Shown here: positions 26,531 to 37,125 of the stretch, piece after piece | Layout: the number at the start of each line of letters is the position of its first letter | How positions within the stretch are numbered: position 1 is the stretch's first letter | Assembly (NCBI GenBank): GCA_003116975.1 | Contig: BGKB01000026.1 | Span: 744,001 to 808,000 of the forward strand | Length of the DNA stretch: 64,000 nt | Source: Aurantiochytrium sp. KH105 | Taxonomy: Eukaryota; Sar; Bigyra; Thraustochytrida; Thraustochytriidae | Direction: 5' to 3' | The notes under the pieces: generated by a model | What the model saw: only the letters and a program-made list of their open reading frames with translations | The model's database searches: none | What the model was told of the DNA's origin: nothing | Position numbers and translations under genes: made by a program

Positions 26531-29149
26531 ATGGGCGAGACTCCGCGCCACACAAAGGAGAACGCGCGCCCAGCAGACGTCAATGCCGCGATCAAACAAC
26601 GACCGGGGAACGGCGACATGGTGGACGACGACGACGATTTCAACAACGAGAGTGACCCGTGCAAGCCTGCCAAGGCGAAACAGCAACAGCATCAGGACGA
26701 GACATTGTGCTGCGAGGATGGCGATAGTGAAAATATGGAACAAACGCGGACTCCGCGTCGCCTTCCTGCGAATGTAATGCAGTCGCTCCTTTTGCGAGCC
26801 TCCGCCAGCGCAGAGCGGGAGCAAAGCGCACTTCACGCGAATGCGGACCAAAGTCTTTCATGGGACATTGGCTCAAAACCCTTGGTAGGCTGGGCACAAA
26901 GTGGCATTGACGATGGCTTGCGTGGTCTCCTTGTTCGCAGCGAGCTCTGCCGGGGGACGACCGAAAGCGCCGAGATTGCCCAAGCTCTAGCCGGCGCACT
27001 GGCGCGAAGGCAAGGCCTTGGGACGCTCGAGATCTCGTCGCACTCTCTTAACGATACTCTCGTAAGACTGGAAGCCAGCTCTTCCAACTTGAGTGTGCTG
27101 GACCCGGGAACGCCAAACGATCAAGAGGACAATCAGGCCATTGACCAAGTGCTTGCGCTGCTCGCCAAACAGCAAGATCGTCCAGCTGCAGACGCAGCGG
27201 GAATTCAAAATTCGTCTCGAGATTTGACTCAACCCTCTTTTGCCGAGCCCAAACAGTCTGCGAACCAACCAAAAACAGCATCGCCCGCGCCTCATGCAAG
27301 TCATCGCGTAACAAACACTGAAATATCCACTGCGCCCTCGCTCACAGACCTCTTGCGACGGCCCTCGGACGCAACTGATGCTGAGATGGCTCGAAACCAA
27401 TCAAATGGACGCCATCAGCCCCAAGGCAGAGGTACATTTATTGGGTCAGGATCTTCGTCTTCATTGTCTTCATCTTTTGCAGGATCTGGTCGCAGGGACG
27501 GTGGCGGCGGCGGCGGTGACGATGACGACGACGATATGCGCCATGGTCAAAGGAGCAGGTCGCGTCGAAGACCTGCACCAGCTCCATGGGCTCGCGCACC
27601 TCCAGGGACAACAACGATGGAGGTGGATGACCTTGCACAAGAGTCCGCGGATAGCCCCCAAGCCTCTGGCTTTGTGTCTGCGCTCTCCAAATTTCAGACG
27701 GACCAAACGCGGCGAGGTGCGAACTCGAGACGTTCTGGGGACCAGGGCGATTCAAGGTTTGGGCGCAAGCAAAATTGGGCCGAGCGAAGACCAGGGCATG
27801 GCGCGAGCCACGAAGAGAGTGCCAGTGGAGACATTGGTATGCAAAGCGGAAAGCCCTCGTTCAAAAGACGGCGCGGATTCCGCCCACCTGCTCGCGTCGA
27901 TGATGTTCCAGCAGCACCGTTCTCGGGCTCTGGCTCAAATGCTTCGAACGGGCCCATGAATGGAGGCGTCAATGGGGGCGGTATAGGAGGACGGCGTTTA
28001 GGCGGGAGACCTGGCGCTTCTGGAGGCAATGGCGGGCCAGCGTTCAATGCAGGCAAAGCCATTAAGCGAGCTCTTGCTGACCAACAAAACGATGGACCCA
28101 ACGCTAGCGCTCAAGGCAATGGGGCCGATGGACTCCCTCCCGAGTACCTCGAAGAGCCCCGTCTACGCGGGCTTGATCCAGCTCTCATCGAGAGAATTGA
28201 AAGTGAGGTTCTCCAGCAGGGTGATCCCGTCACCTTTGACGACATTGCCGGCTTGCGTTTCGCCAAAGAAAATATTGAGGAAATCGTGGTCTGGCCTCTG
28301 CGCAACCCCGAGTACTACACGGGCCTACGGCAATTGCCCAAGGGCTTACTTCTCTTTGGTCCGCCGGGCACGGGAAAGACTCTGATCGGGAAGGCGATTG
28401 CGCACGAGGTCAGCGCAACCTTTTTCAGTATCTCGGCGTCATCTTTGACATCCAAGTGGATTGGCGAAGGCGAAAAGACCGTGCGGGCGCTCTTTGGCGT
28501 TGCCGCGGTCAAGCAACCGTCAGTCGTCTTTATCGACGAGGTGGACTCTCTCCTAACGCAGCGCACTTCGGATGAAAACGAGGCATCTCGTCGAATCAAA
28601 ACCGAGTTTCTCGTGCAGCTTGATGGCGCGGCCACCAGTGCCGGTGAACGCGTATTGGTCATTGGGGCCACCAACCGCCCGCAAGAACTGGACGAGGCTG
28701 CACGAAGGCGCTTCATCAAGCGTCTTTACATTCCTCTACCCGACGATGTGACTCGGACTGCGCTCCTTCGCAAGCTCCTTTCAAAGAATGAGCACAGTCT
28801 CACTCAGGACGACATTGTCTCGTTGTGCGCGCAGACGGATGGCTACAGTGGCGCAGATGTGACAAATTTGGCTCGTGAAGCCTCGATGGGCCCATTGCGT
28901 GATAAGATGCGCCATCGTCGCCAAATCGAGGATGCGAACACTGGGGCTGTTTCTGACAAACTTCGCCCCATCTGTTATCAAGACTTCCAGGTCGCGCTTC
29001 GAAGTATTCGCGCAAGCGTTTCACAAGATGATCTTCGATTTTACATTCGCTGGAACGAGGAATTTGGTACGCAAGAATATGCTGCGCCAGAGAGTGCTGC
29101 TGGTGCAACATCGTCATCATCTTCTTCTGCTTTGTCTTCTTCCTCGTGA
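26531..29149 (+). CDS. FIGNL1: Fidgetin-like AAA ATPase (FIGNL1)
   Basis: The 872-residue protein ends in a meiotic-clade AAA+ module (about 540-850): FDDIAGLRFAKENIEEIVVWP, Walker A GPPGTGKT (about 611), the pore-loop region SSLTSKWIGEGEK, Walker B VVFIDEVDSLL (about 667), GATNRPQELDEAARRRFIKR with arginine fingers, and a Vps4-type C-terminal helix (FQVALRSIRASVS). The wording SATFFSISASSLTSKW and VVWPLRNPEYYTGLR fits FIGNL1 better than katanin or spastin. FIGNL1 is known to dismantle RAD51 filaments and act in homologous recombination. The first ~500 residues are disordered, with Asp-, Gly- and Ser-rich patches and no MIT domain. The tail is poly-Ser. Confidence 0.9.
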   Translation: MGETPRHTKENARPADVNAAIKQRPGNGDMVDDDDDFNNESDPCKPAKAKQQQHQDETLCCEDGDSENMEQTRTPRRLPANVMQSLLLRASASAEREQSALHANADQSLSWDIGSKPLVGWAQSGIDDGLRGLLVRSELCRGTTESAEIAQALAGALARRQGLGTLEISSHSLNDTLVRLEASSSNLSVLDPGTPNDQEDNQAIDQVLALLAKQQDRPAADAAGIQNSSRDLTQPSFAEPKQSANQPKTASPAPHASHRVTNTEISTAPSLTDLLRRPSDATDAEMARNQSNGRHQPQGRGTFIGSGSSSSLSSSFAGSGRRDGGGGGGDDDDDDMRHGQRSRSRRRPAPAPWARAPPGTTTMEVDDLAQESADSPQASGFVSALSKFQTDQTRRGANSRRSGDQGDSRFGRKQNWAERRPGHGASHEESASGDIGMQSGKPSFKRRRGFRPPARVDDVPAAPFSGSGSNASNGPMNGGVNGGGIGGRRLGGRPGASGGNGGPAFNAGKAIKRALADQQNDGPNASAQGNGADGLPPEYLEEPRLRGLDPALIERIESEVLQQGDPVTFDDIAGLRFAKENIEEIVVWPLRNPEYYTGLRQLPKGLLLFGPPGTGKTLIGKAIAHEVSATFFSISASSLTSKWIGEGEKTVRALFGVAAVKQPSVVFIDEVDSLLTQRTSDENEASRRIKTEFLVQLDGAATSAGERVLVIGATNRPQELDEAARRRFIKRLYIPLPDDVTRTALLRKLLSKNEHSLTQDDIVSLCAQTDGYSGADVTNLAREASMGPLRDKMRHRRQIEDANTGAVSDKLRPICYQDFQVALRSIRASVSQDDLRFYIRWNEEFGTQEYAAPESAAGATSSSSSSALSSSS

Positions 29150-29304
29150 CTTCCAGAGTAAAGCGACCAAGTTCTCTTCGTGATTGACGAACGAAACACC
29201 TGGAAGACGGGAAGAAAAAGAAAAGCAAGAGATAGGGAGAAAGAGTGAGAGAGGGCAAGAAGACAGACAATGAGATCATGTTGTTTTTTAAAAAGTCCTT
29301 TTTG

Positions 29305-30146
29305 TCAGTCAATTGGTTCGTTTTGGAGACGCGTCGAATCCTCAACTTGATCAATGAAATCTGTCAAAGTCGGGTGGTCAAGCATAGGGTCCACGTAAAT
29401 GGCATACGAGGTGTCCTCCGGATCCTCTTCCGAAATCTTGTTAAATACGCGCTCGACAAGACTGCCCATGGCTTCTGCTGTTGGTTGCTTGTCTCCGAAA
29501 AATGCACTTGTCTTGGACAGCCAGCGAAGGGTCTGTGTCAGATCTTGTCGAGAGATCTTGCCTTCGCCTGTCTCATCAAAGATCTCCAGAGCAAATTGAA
29601 GTTTCTTCCTTGGCGCTGCCTTGACTAAAATAGAACAACCGACCATGACCTCGCGGCTGCAAATGACACCGTCACCAGCTCGATCAAAGAGTACGAACAA
29701 TCGATCGAAAATCTCCTTGTCCTTGGGATGCACCCTGACAAGAGCGAGTGCCTCGTTAAATTTGTTCTGGGTCACGAGCTTGTCCTCCGAATCATCAGCA
29801 GAAGCGTACACCTCATCTTTTAGCTTCACATATGTGTCTCGGTCGACTGCGGCAAACAACCAATTCACCAAACAAGAAGCCAGCCAACAAAAGTCAAAAC
29901 AAGCGCCACATAAAAACCAAAAAATAAAGGCACTCAAGAGGAAATCTCGGTCAGTTTCTCTTGCCTGAAATTTGCAAACAAAAGCCGCACAGAGAAGGTA
30001 AGGAAAAGCTGCGTCGCACATTCGACTTTCGCATCCTATTCTCGCAATGTCTTGAGATTAAAATATTTCTACTTACAGTGTACCACGTGCGAAATGGCGG
30101 CTACTGCAAGTCGGTTTGGCTCCGTCGCCGACAGCGAAGCACCCAT
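29305..30146 (-). CDS. Spliced N-myristoylated EF-hand calcium sensor
   Basis: I read two exons: 30146-30077 (23 codons plus one base) and 29846-29305. The donor is CACT|GTAAGT and the acceptor GCCGCAG|TCGACC; the intron is 230 nt and the phases match. The spliced protein has 203 residues and begins MGASLSATEPN, a good N-myristoylation signal, followed by VVHFDRDTYVKLKDEVY. Two EF-hand loops are visible, DRAGDGVICSRE and DETGEGKISRQD, in a layout like calcineurin B, NCS or EFCAB1 proteins. It probably senses calcium at membranes. Reading straight through the intron would instead give a hydrophobic N-terminus (FIFWFLCGACFDFCW) with no family sense. A neighbouring gene encodes a calcium-type C2 protein (ferlin). 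Confidence 0.8.
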
Positions 30147-30613
30147 CCTCTCTTTTCTTGACTTCTAGCGAGCAAGCGAGCAGAGAAGACTCGGAAACAA
30201 CCAAACTAGCAACTCAACGAGCGAGAATGCCAGCTCGAGAGACCCTTCTCCAGAGGAACGAGCCCCACGTTCGGGACGTCCTCGCCGTAGCGAATTTGGG
30301 TTTGTCTCCTCGCGCCGAGCCTTGCACTACTACAGTGTATTGCACTGGAAAGCACTGTAGTCTTTGCCTGCCGGGCCACTGTGGCCGGCCGTCTGTGTCA
30401 GCCCGTAGACTTATCGAGGTCAGTCAGCAGGCTTAGCAGACCGCCCGGCGGCGGCGACCGCCCGCTATTGTCGATAACGGCCATTTTTTCTTTTCATTTT
30501 TTTGGAGAGCGCTCGTATTCACACAACAACCCATGTTTAGAATTGAATACTGCTCAGGCCTAGCATGCATGAAGAAAAAGAAGATGATGATGATGGACTT
30601 TCCTGTCTTTTCT
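30147..30613. other. Gap between the EF-hand gene start and ferlin 3' end
   Basis: This gap holds the EF-hand promoter and the ferlin 3' UTR. Two strong inverted repeats lie at 30329-30361 and about 30374-30386. No coding frame is convincing. Confidence 0.4.
30329..30361. repeat. Perfect 9-bp inverted repeat (hairpin)
   Basis: ACTACAGTG at 30329-30337 is followed after 15 bases by its exact reverse complement CACTGTAGT at 30353-30361. An inner hairpin CAGTG-TATTG-CACTG competes with it. A second short hairpin (GGCCAC-T-GTGGCC, 30374-30386) follows. It could be a transcribed structure in the ferlin 3' region or a protein-binding palindrome. Confidence 0.7.
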
Positions 30614-33600
30614 TTACAAAGGTCGAAAGACTGCCACGAAGACAACGCACAGGACGATGAGGATGCAAAATGTACAGCAAATAGTCCGGCCATAGCCGGC
30701 AGAACGGAAAACCTGCGCAAAAAAGGATTCGCGCGGCGGCTCGGGTAAGAACGGATTCTCGTTCGGTGCGTCGCGCGCATTGCCTACCGGATGCTGTAGA
30801 GAGTACTTTTCGCGAACCAAGCTCATCTGAACGTCCATGTCGCCGCGGCGATCTCCAGGCCAATTGCTGTGCGTCAGGGCGACCCAGGTACGAGGACGAT
30901 CAATTACATCGCTCTGCGTCCGCACCGCCTCGCGCATGAGCGAGTCTAGATCCATGTTGGCCTCGCCAAGGGCCGTGTACGAGAGCCCATACCGCGCCCA
31001 AACCTTGATTTTGAGTCGAATGAACTTGGACGGCGCCTCGAACGGGTAAAGCATTCGAAAGTTGAAAATGCCCTTGCCATCTTTGAGACCCGTATGCGTG
31101 TCAGTCGTATACTCTTTGCTGCGCGTCCGCCCCTGAATATCGGTATATGTCAGCTCTCCCGAAACAAAGAGATTGGCATAGTTGTGACCCTCCATTAAGG
31201 GGACCTGCCTCGTCTCCCAAACAACGAAACGCAGCTGCCAGGGTTCGACCTTGGGCTCGCGAATATCCACCACCGCAGTGCTGGCCGCTTCACCAGGGGA
31301 ATACATTTCTACCCAGCACTCGCAAACGCCCTGGACAAGTTTGGAGGAGGGCGCAAGCAGAGGCCGAAACTCCTTGAGCAGCTTGCGCTTGTACTTGAGC
31401 TGTTGCCAAGCTGGATTAAACCATCGGTCCTCCAGATCAATGACCGTTTTTCCAATCAGGTCATCACTGAGATAATTTGCATTCCATACCTGGATCTCCA
31501 GCTCGGTAACGTCCGGAAAGCGCGCGTCAAGCTCGACCCAGGCACCAAAGTACGGGTCTAGCGTGTCTGCCTTGTACTCGATTCGGCCATTATAATACAC
31601 CGCTCCAGCATATGTATCTTTTAGATACTGTGGTACGTTAAGTTGCACCACAATGTACGGATCGCTCGAGCTCGAGAAATAGGCCTGCGAAGGGAGATTT
31701 GCGCAGGCCACAACGTAAACGCGAACCTTGACGTCCTGAGGAGAGTTCATGCTCCTAGCGATCGATAGATACGCTCCAGCCTGGCTTTCCTGCTCATTTT
31801 TCGACGCAATGTCTGCCTTTCCCTCCTCCTTTTCTTCCTCGTGGTGTCGAGGAGAAATATGGCTGTGTTGGCCGTTGCTCTCCGCAAATGAAGACGACGT
31901 GCGCGAGAAAGCAGAGGGCTTCGAAGCTGCAAAGGGAGATGGGAGTGGCGCAAGAATCTTGCGTGGTAAAAAACATGGGGCGTTGTCCTCGAGCCCTAGG
32001 ATTTCGCGGTACTCGAGCCCCTTGTCAGGGCTGTACTTGACCGGTCGCACCACGACGTAAAGCTTGTCGAGCTCCTCCTCAAAGAGAAAGAGATCGCCTC
32101 GCTCCGCGTTGGAAGAGCTCACGAGCTCTCCACGCCGATTCGACTTTGAGTGGTCGGAGGCAGGCCAAGCGTCCTGCGCAACAAGAACGTGCACAAATTC
32201 AGGCACTTTGGGACGGATGACGATGGCAGCCTTGAAGAAACCAGCCCCTTTGCGACCATCCAAGCCTGCCATCTGCGACCCGCGAAAGAGCTGGATCGAC
32301 TGGAAAGGCGCGGGCTGCAAGCTGTGGCTCGTCTCGAGCAAGTGAGTTTGCATGCCCGCCTCGCGCGTCTGTACATCCTCTTGCGGCCACAACAGGCCAC
32401 CCGTGTACGCCTCAGCAGTCTCTTCCTCGAGTTGGATGCCTCGGCTTGTGACAATCTGCTTCAGACTGTCCTCGTACTCTACGTTCATATCGTCGGCATC
32501 TTCCAAAATATAAGAGGGCAAGTTATAATGCCCTTCTGCCGGATTCTGAAACGCGGTATCATATGGATCGTCGACTTCGATACGCTCGCGATCGAGCAAA
32601 GAGCCAGCACTCACGTCGATACTTACGTTAGGAAGCATTCCTACCTCACGGCTGGAGCCATCCTCTGCAGGAATACCCTGGGCAAGGTATCTCTTGCGCT
32701 CAGCATCTGCCTGTTTTTGAAGGTCGTTGAACTGCAGGGTCGCCTCCGCGTCTGCTTCCTCCTCTGACTGGCGCGGCGTGTGGTAGTACTCCTCGTCACA
32801 CGCGTTGGGACTGCGTCGCACCCAGCGCGAAAAGTCCTTTCTGGCCCGTCCCGATACATTGATGCGGGGGATTTCAAAGGCATCTTCAACGACTTTCGCG
32901 TCCAGCTTCATGGCGTGCGTGTAAAGCATTTGCTCGGCAAAGTCGCGGAGAGAAATAGTTGCAGTTGCGATCACCTCCGCCTTGGCAAATCGCTCGTCGA
33001 GAACTTTGATTGTCATCGACTGAGCGTAAAAGGGATCAATGGGCATATTTACGATGAGCGTGACCGTGTCAAAGAAAGTGCGACGCTTTCGCTCCTTGCG
33101 GATGAGCACAGCAGCGCTCTGTTCAGCTTCCGTAAGGCCCTCTGTGTCAGCGCTTTCTGGCCCAGTCTCCAAGTCCCTCGACTCCGTCTTGCCACGACCG
33201 GGCTCGTCGCTGCGCGAGCCACCAAGGACGCGATTTGCAGCAGCACCCACGTTTTCATCGTTTCCGCTTTCGACCACGGTAGTAGTCGTGTTGTTCCCGC
33301 TCCCATCTGTGGGACCATGCCCTTGTTTGCCCGCGAGGGATAACTTGGAAAATTGAGGATCATCTGCCGCAAAGAGTTTGGTCAGAATACTCTTGTCCTC
33401 TTCGCGTCGATTCGTCCACGCTGCAACTCCTCGCACACACGACGGAGGATGGAAAAGATGCGACGCACGTTTCCCTGGGCCATCAGCTTGATGTAAAATC
33501 GAGTCGACAAGTCTCTCTACCTGACGAGAGTTCGCGAGCCACTGACCTTGCAGTGCACCCGTCTCAGGATTCATGCCAGTTTGGAGGCTCTTTGGCAGTC

Positions 33601-36541
33601 GATGAAAAACAAATGCCCGCATACCTGAAATCAGGCGACTTGTCTCCTCGTCACCATCTTGACCGCCCGGTCCAATGCCAGACTCAAGACCGTCCTCATT
33701 GTCAAGTCCAATATCATGAAGTGCACCCGGACCTCCTGGGGTCGACATGCGCGTGCCGGCACCTTGGCCACCGCCTCGACGTTCCAATCCTCGGCGCTGA
33801 TTATTCCCCGCGGACCCAGCAGTTCGCCCGCGACGCGTATTTCCCATCATCGAACGCGAGTGCACGGACTCGTTGAGGTGTGAACCAACGCCTCCCGACA
33901 CAGCGCTGCTATTCGGCTGCGTGGTCCCGCTGGTAATGGGTTGCCCTTCGACAACGTTTGTCGCGATGGCACTTGGGGCCAGCATATTTGGGATACTCTG
34001 GACCATGACCTCGCAAAAGGGGCGATCGATGGACCCAAAGAGACCATACTCCTCAAGACGACGTAGCCCCACGGTACCGAGGTGCACTTCGCAAGGCACG
34101 ACCCGGGGCCATCGGTGAGCCCAGAGCGGGAAAGCTCTGATTTCGCGAATAGGCACGAGCTCGAGCTTGATTAGAATGTCGCCAGCTTGACTCTCGGCTT
34201 CAAATTCACTCTCCACTCCAATCTTCCCGTCCGTTTGCAAAAGACTCACGGGCTGCTGCAAGGATCGATTCGCCCGTAACGCCGTCAGTTCACTTCGCGC
34301 CAGCCTGAGCCAGCGGGGACGCTTGGTTGCTGGCCAAAATTCCAGCGAGCAAAGCGCTGCAGGGAACTTGACCCGCCCAATGATCTCGTCGCGAGCTCCT
34401 TCAACCTTGCTCTGCACACAAATATCTATGTCAGGTGCAAGGGAGAGCTGCGAAGGAAGACGGACCTCGTCGACCACCATCGTCTCATACCAAACCGGAT
34501 CCAAGGTCGAGGCAACGACGCTCGTGCGCTCTAGCCTTGGATCAACGGGATTGTTGTTGCTGCCTGCGCCGGTTGAAGATCGGCTTGTCGATGACCCAGT
34601 CGCTGTTTGAGAAGATTGTAAGGAAGACAACACTTGTGCAGTGTGGCGCCGATTGATCTCACAGACCTCGCTGAGCTTGTCGCTGCGAGACGTGCGCGCG
34701 AGACGTGCAGTCTTTCCTGCAAGCGAAATGGTCACGTACGGATTGGCAAGACCTTGATCGTCTGTCGCCCGTAAATTGCGAGCCTGGTAAACGTGCGCGC
34801 GAAGCTGGAAGCGCTCTCTTGCTGGAGGCTGCATGGGCAGTCGCTTGAGCGCCCCAAGCTTTGGGCCGAAACGAACGCTTACGAGAAGTTGCGCCGGCGT
34901 CACGGAGGCTCCAGCCTTGTTGGTGACGCCACGAACTGGAAACCATTCCGGTGTGCTACTCGTGCCCATGATATCAATCGCCTTGAAGCGCAAAAAACCT
35001 ACACGCTGAGGACTTCCAAAAATGCCCTTGACGTACACATTGAGAATGACATCGTAAAATTGCGCGCATTCGTGGACTGTAGGTTCCGAGCCACGTGTCG
35101 GCAACGGGACCTCGATAGAGCGAAACTGAGCTGGGTTAGATGTCATTGCCCTGCGAGTAGCTTGTCTCGCAGCTGGATTCGAGGCAGTATGCGAGAACTC
35201 TTCGTGAGAGTTGTCTCCCGAGCAGGATAGCAGGACACCGTTCACGTGTGGTTCAAGGACATATTCATCGTCTTCCTCGCTATGACCGTCCTCGAGCGAA
35301 TCGTCGTTACTTCGACGTGCCGAATGGCGCTTTTGCGGCAAAGGCTGCACGGTGCCTACCGTGCACCAGTCCGACTGCCGCTTGTGCGGGCCGAACTGAA
35401 GCTCGATCATAACCTTGCGACCAAAACTGAGGTCGAGTTCTGCGATTTCGTACACGTCAACGCTGAGGATGAAAGGCTGCGATTTGGGCCCTTTGATCGG
35501 AGGACAGGGTCTATCGATATGAACGGGCTTGTCTGTGAGCTCAGTATTGAAACTGAGAAGAATGCGACCCATGTAGTTTGTGGCGTCTCGGTCTGACTTG
35601 AATGAGCGGATCACGTCGCAGACCCACCCAGAGGAGTCGCGCTCCTCATCCATGCGACCATAAAAATTGTACCATGACGGTGGGAACGACTGCCCAAGCA
35701 AGCTTGTGAACGCGAGCCGACGCGTCGCCAAGAGTCTGTCGGGCTGCCCCCTAACATAGTCGAACAGCTGAATCTCGATGGTGTTGCTGAAGCACGGTGT
35801 GAAGATGGGGAGCACCAACAAATGGTTCCAGCTTGGAGACGTCGTGCGCGGCTGATGCGGTGTACGAGCCATGAGACCGTTGAAGCGAACAACGACAAAA
35901 GGGTCGCTCGCGTTGTTCCATGGGTCTGTGACGGCGAGATCTTCGCCTCGAAAAACCTTGATGCTAAAGTTGTACCCGCGTCGCCGCACGTCCGGGTTGC
36001 GAAGAACGCGCTCAGCATCGCCAGTCTGATGATGTGGGGTCGCAACGAGCCCGGCATAATCCTCTTGTCGCGAGTGCGCTGGTGGCACATCCCCCGGCCC
36101 CAGCACTGTGACCGAGACCTGAAGATAGCCCTGCTCTTCGAGGGGATTCTTGGGGTCGGTGAGCATGAGCCACCGTCTGTACACCTGATGGCGGTGCGGA
36201 GGCGGCTGGTTTCGAACCTTGGCAAGCCCGAAGGAGAATTGCCCAATGAGCTCGTTGGCAAAGATTACGTTTGCGTCAAAGACCTGCAGGACGACGAGTT
36301 CGGCCTGAAACTCCTCCACGGAAAGGTCCATGTCTTGAAACGTAAAGGTTTGGTCCCACGTAGCGTTGATGGAGTTACGTCGTATCTCCGTCGTTTGTCG
36401 TCTCCCCGCGACGGTGACCCGTACAAAGGGGTCCGAGAGTCCGTTCGAGTCCTTGCCGGCGAGGTGTCGCGCTTCGATCACGTTCACGATGGCGGTCACG
36501 CGGATACGGCGCGCCGCGTGCAGCGAGTTATCCTCCGCCAT
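30614..36541 (-). CDS. Ferlin family multi-C2 membrane protein
   Basis: This single open frame of 1975 residues starts at the ATG at 36541. C2 domains are visible at about 10-135 (DPFVRVTVAGRRQTTEIRRN), 190-320 (ASDPFVVVRFNG), 595-740 (ANPYVTISLAGKTARL), a more divergent one after about 800 (CEVHLGTVGLRRL), 1600-1730 (SSDPYIVVQLNVPQYLKDTY) and 1765-1900 (EPWQLRFVVWETRQVPLMEG, typical of the last ferlin C2). A C-terminal transmembrane helix (ICCTFCILIVLCVVFVAVF) follows, leaving a very short lumenal tail. Length and layout match ferlins (otoferlin, dysferlin), which bind calcium and phospholipids in vesicle fusion and membrane repair. Regions of about 880-1060 are disordered. Lack of introns over 5.9 kb is notable for this family. 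Confidence 0.92.
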   Translation of the reverse strand: MAEDNSLHAARRIRVTAIVNVIEARHLAGKDSNGLSDPFVRVTVAGRRQTTEIRRNSINATWDQTFTFQDMDLSVEEFQAELVVLQVFDANVIFANELIGQFSFGLAKVRNQPPPHRHQVYRRWLMLTDPKNPLEEQGYLQVSVTVLGPGDVPPAHSRQEDYAGLVATPHHQTGDAERVLRNPDVRRRGYNFSIKVFRGEDLAVTDPWNNASDPFVVVRFNGLMARTPHQPRTTSPSWNHLLVLPIFTPCFSNTIEIQLFDYVRGQPDRLLATRRLAFTSLLGQSFPPSWYNFYGRMDEERDSSGWVCDVIRSFKSDRDATNYMGRILLSFNTELTDKPVHIDRPCPPIKGPKSQPFILSVDVYEIAELDLSFGRKVMIELQFGPHKRQSDWCTVGTVQPLPQKRHSARRSNDDSLEDGHSEEDDEYVLEPHVNGVLLSCSGDNSHEEFSHTASNPAARQATRRAMTSNPAQFRSIEVPLPTRGSEPTVHECAQFYDVILNVYVKGIFGSPQRVGFLRFKAIDIMGTSSTPEWFPVRGVTNKAGASVTPAQLLVSVRFGPKLGALKRLPMQPPARERFQLRAHVYQARNLRATDDQGLANPYVTISLAGKTARLARTSRSDKLSEVCEINRRHTAQVLSSLQSSQTATGSSTSRSSTGAGSNNNPVDPRLERTSVVASTLDPVWYETMVVDEVRLPSQLSLAPDIDICVQSKVEGARDEIIGRVKFPAALCSLEFWPATKRPRWLRLARSELTALRANRSLQQPVSLLQTDGKIGVESEFEAESQAGDILIKLELVPIREIRAFPLWAHRWPRVVPCEVHLGTVGLRRLEEYGLFGSIDRPFCEVMVQSIPNMLAPSAIATNVVEGQPITSGTTQPNSSAVSGGVGSHLNESVHSRSMMGNTRRGRTAGSAGNNQRRGLERRGGGQGAGTRMSTPGGPGALHDIGLDNEDGLESGIGPGGQDGDEETSRLISGMRAFVFHRLPKSLQTGMNPETGALQGQWLANSRQVERLVDSILHQADGPGKRASHLFHPPSCVRGVAAWTNRREEDKSILTKLFAADDPQFSKLSLAGKQGHGPTDGSGNNTTTTVVESGNDENVGAAANRVLGGSRSDEPGRGKTESRDLETGPESADTEGLTEAEQSAAVLIRKERKRRTFFDTVTLIVNMPIDPFYAQSMTIKVLDERFAKAEVIATATISLRDFAEQMLYTHAMKLDAKVVEDAFEIPRINVSGRARKDFSRWVRRSPNACDEEYYHTPRQSEEEADAEATLQFNDLQKQADAERKRYLAQGIPAEDGSSREVGMLPNVSIDVSAGSLLDRERIEVDDPYDTAFQNPAEGHYNLPSYILEDADDMNVEYEDSLKQIVTSRGIQLEEETAEAYTGGLLWPQEDVQTREAGMQTHLLETSHSLQPAPFQSIQLFRGSQMAGLDGRKGAGFFKAAIVIRPKVPEFVHVLVAQDAWPASDHSKSNRRGELVSSSNAERGDLFLFEEELDKLYVVVRPVKYSPDKGLEYREILGLEDNAPCFLPRKILAPLPSPFAASKPSAFSRTSSSFAESNGQHSHISPRHHEEEKEEGKADIASKNEQESQAGAYLSIARSMNSPQDVKVRVYVVACANLPSQAYFSSSSDPYIVVQLNVPQYLKDTYAGAVYYNGRIEYKADTLDPYFGAWVELDARFPDVTELEIQVWNANYLSDDLIGKTVIDLEDRWFNPAWQQLKYKRKLLKEFRPLLAPSSKLVQGVCECWVEMYSPGEAASTAVVDIREPKVEPWQLRFVVWETRQVPLMEGHNYANLFVSGELTYTDIQGRTRSKEYTTDTHTGLKDGKGIFNFRMLYPFEAPSKFIRLKIKVWARYGLSYTALGEANMDLDSLMREAVRTQSDVIDRPRTWVALTHSNWPGDRRGDMDVQMSLVREKYSLQHPVGNARDAPNENPFLPEPPRESFFAQVFRSAGYGRTICCTFCILIVLCVVFVAVFRPL

Positions 36542-37125
36542 TTTCCCCAAAACGAAGCGCGCCTGCCTCTACCCCTGCGCCTGGGCCTGCGCCCAGACCC
36601 GTGCTTCCGCCCGCCTGTTCCAGCGTCTGGCGTTTGGCGTCTGGCGTCTTGGCTTTGGCTCTCTTCGTTTCCGTCCGTGCTGCGGCGAGGAGGGCTCTTT
36701 CGCGCTGCGCGAGGCCTCCTCGCGGCGTCGCGCTGCGCGAGGCGGGCAGGCGCGAGACGGGCCGTGCCGGGCCGCCCCTCCCTGCCTGTCTCCCGCCCGC
36801 GCTGCCCGGACACGCGGGCCGGCTCGGCTGCGAAGAAGAGCTTTTGCTGGCGCCGCAGCGTCGCAACTCGGGTCGAGTGGCGAGTCGAGCACGCTTTTCG
36901 CTAGCTAAGCACTACCGAAGCCTACCGCCGTGCAAGGCGAAGGGCCGAAGCTGCAGCTGGTCGACCGAATTTTATCAACTGCACAACAGCGAAGATCGAA
37001 AAGCAAGATTTCTATACTCGTCTGTACTCTTTGAAAAAGAGAAAGCGCCGCTCTCCGCGCGCCTCTCTCCGCGCGCCTGAGAAAATTGCTCACTAGGACT
37101 GGACATGAATACGTTGATGAAAAGA
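36542..37125. other. Gap upstream of ferlin and downstream of MMS19
   Basis: The left part is GC-rich and likely ferlin promoter and 5' UTR. The right part, nearer 37125, is the MMS19 3' flank. Overlapping Arg/Ala/Pro-rich frames on both strands look like GC-rich shadows. I see nothing else. Confidence 0.4.

Noticed and set aside
30339-30360. TATTGCACT word resembling the animal miR-92 seed inside a hairpin
   Set aside because: Nine matching bases are expected by chance, and this family is confined to animals.
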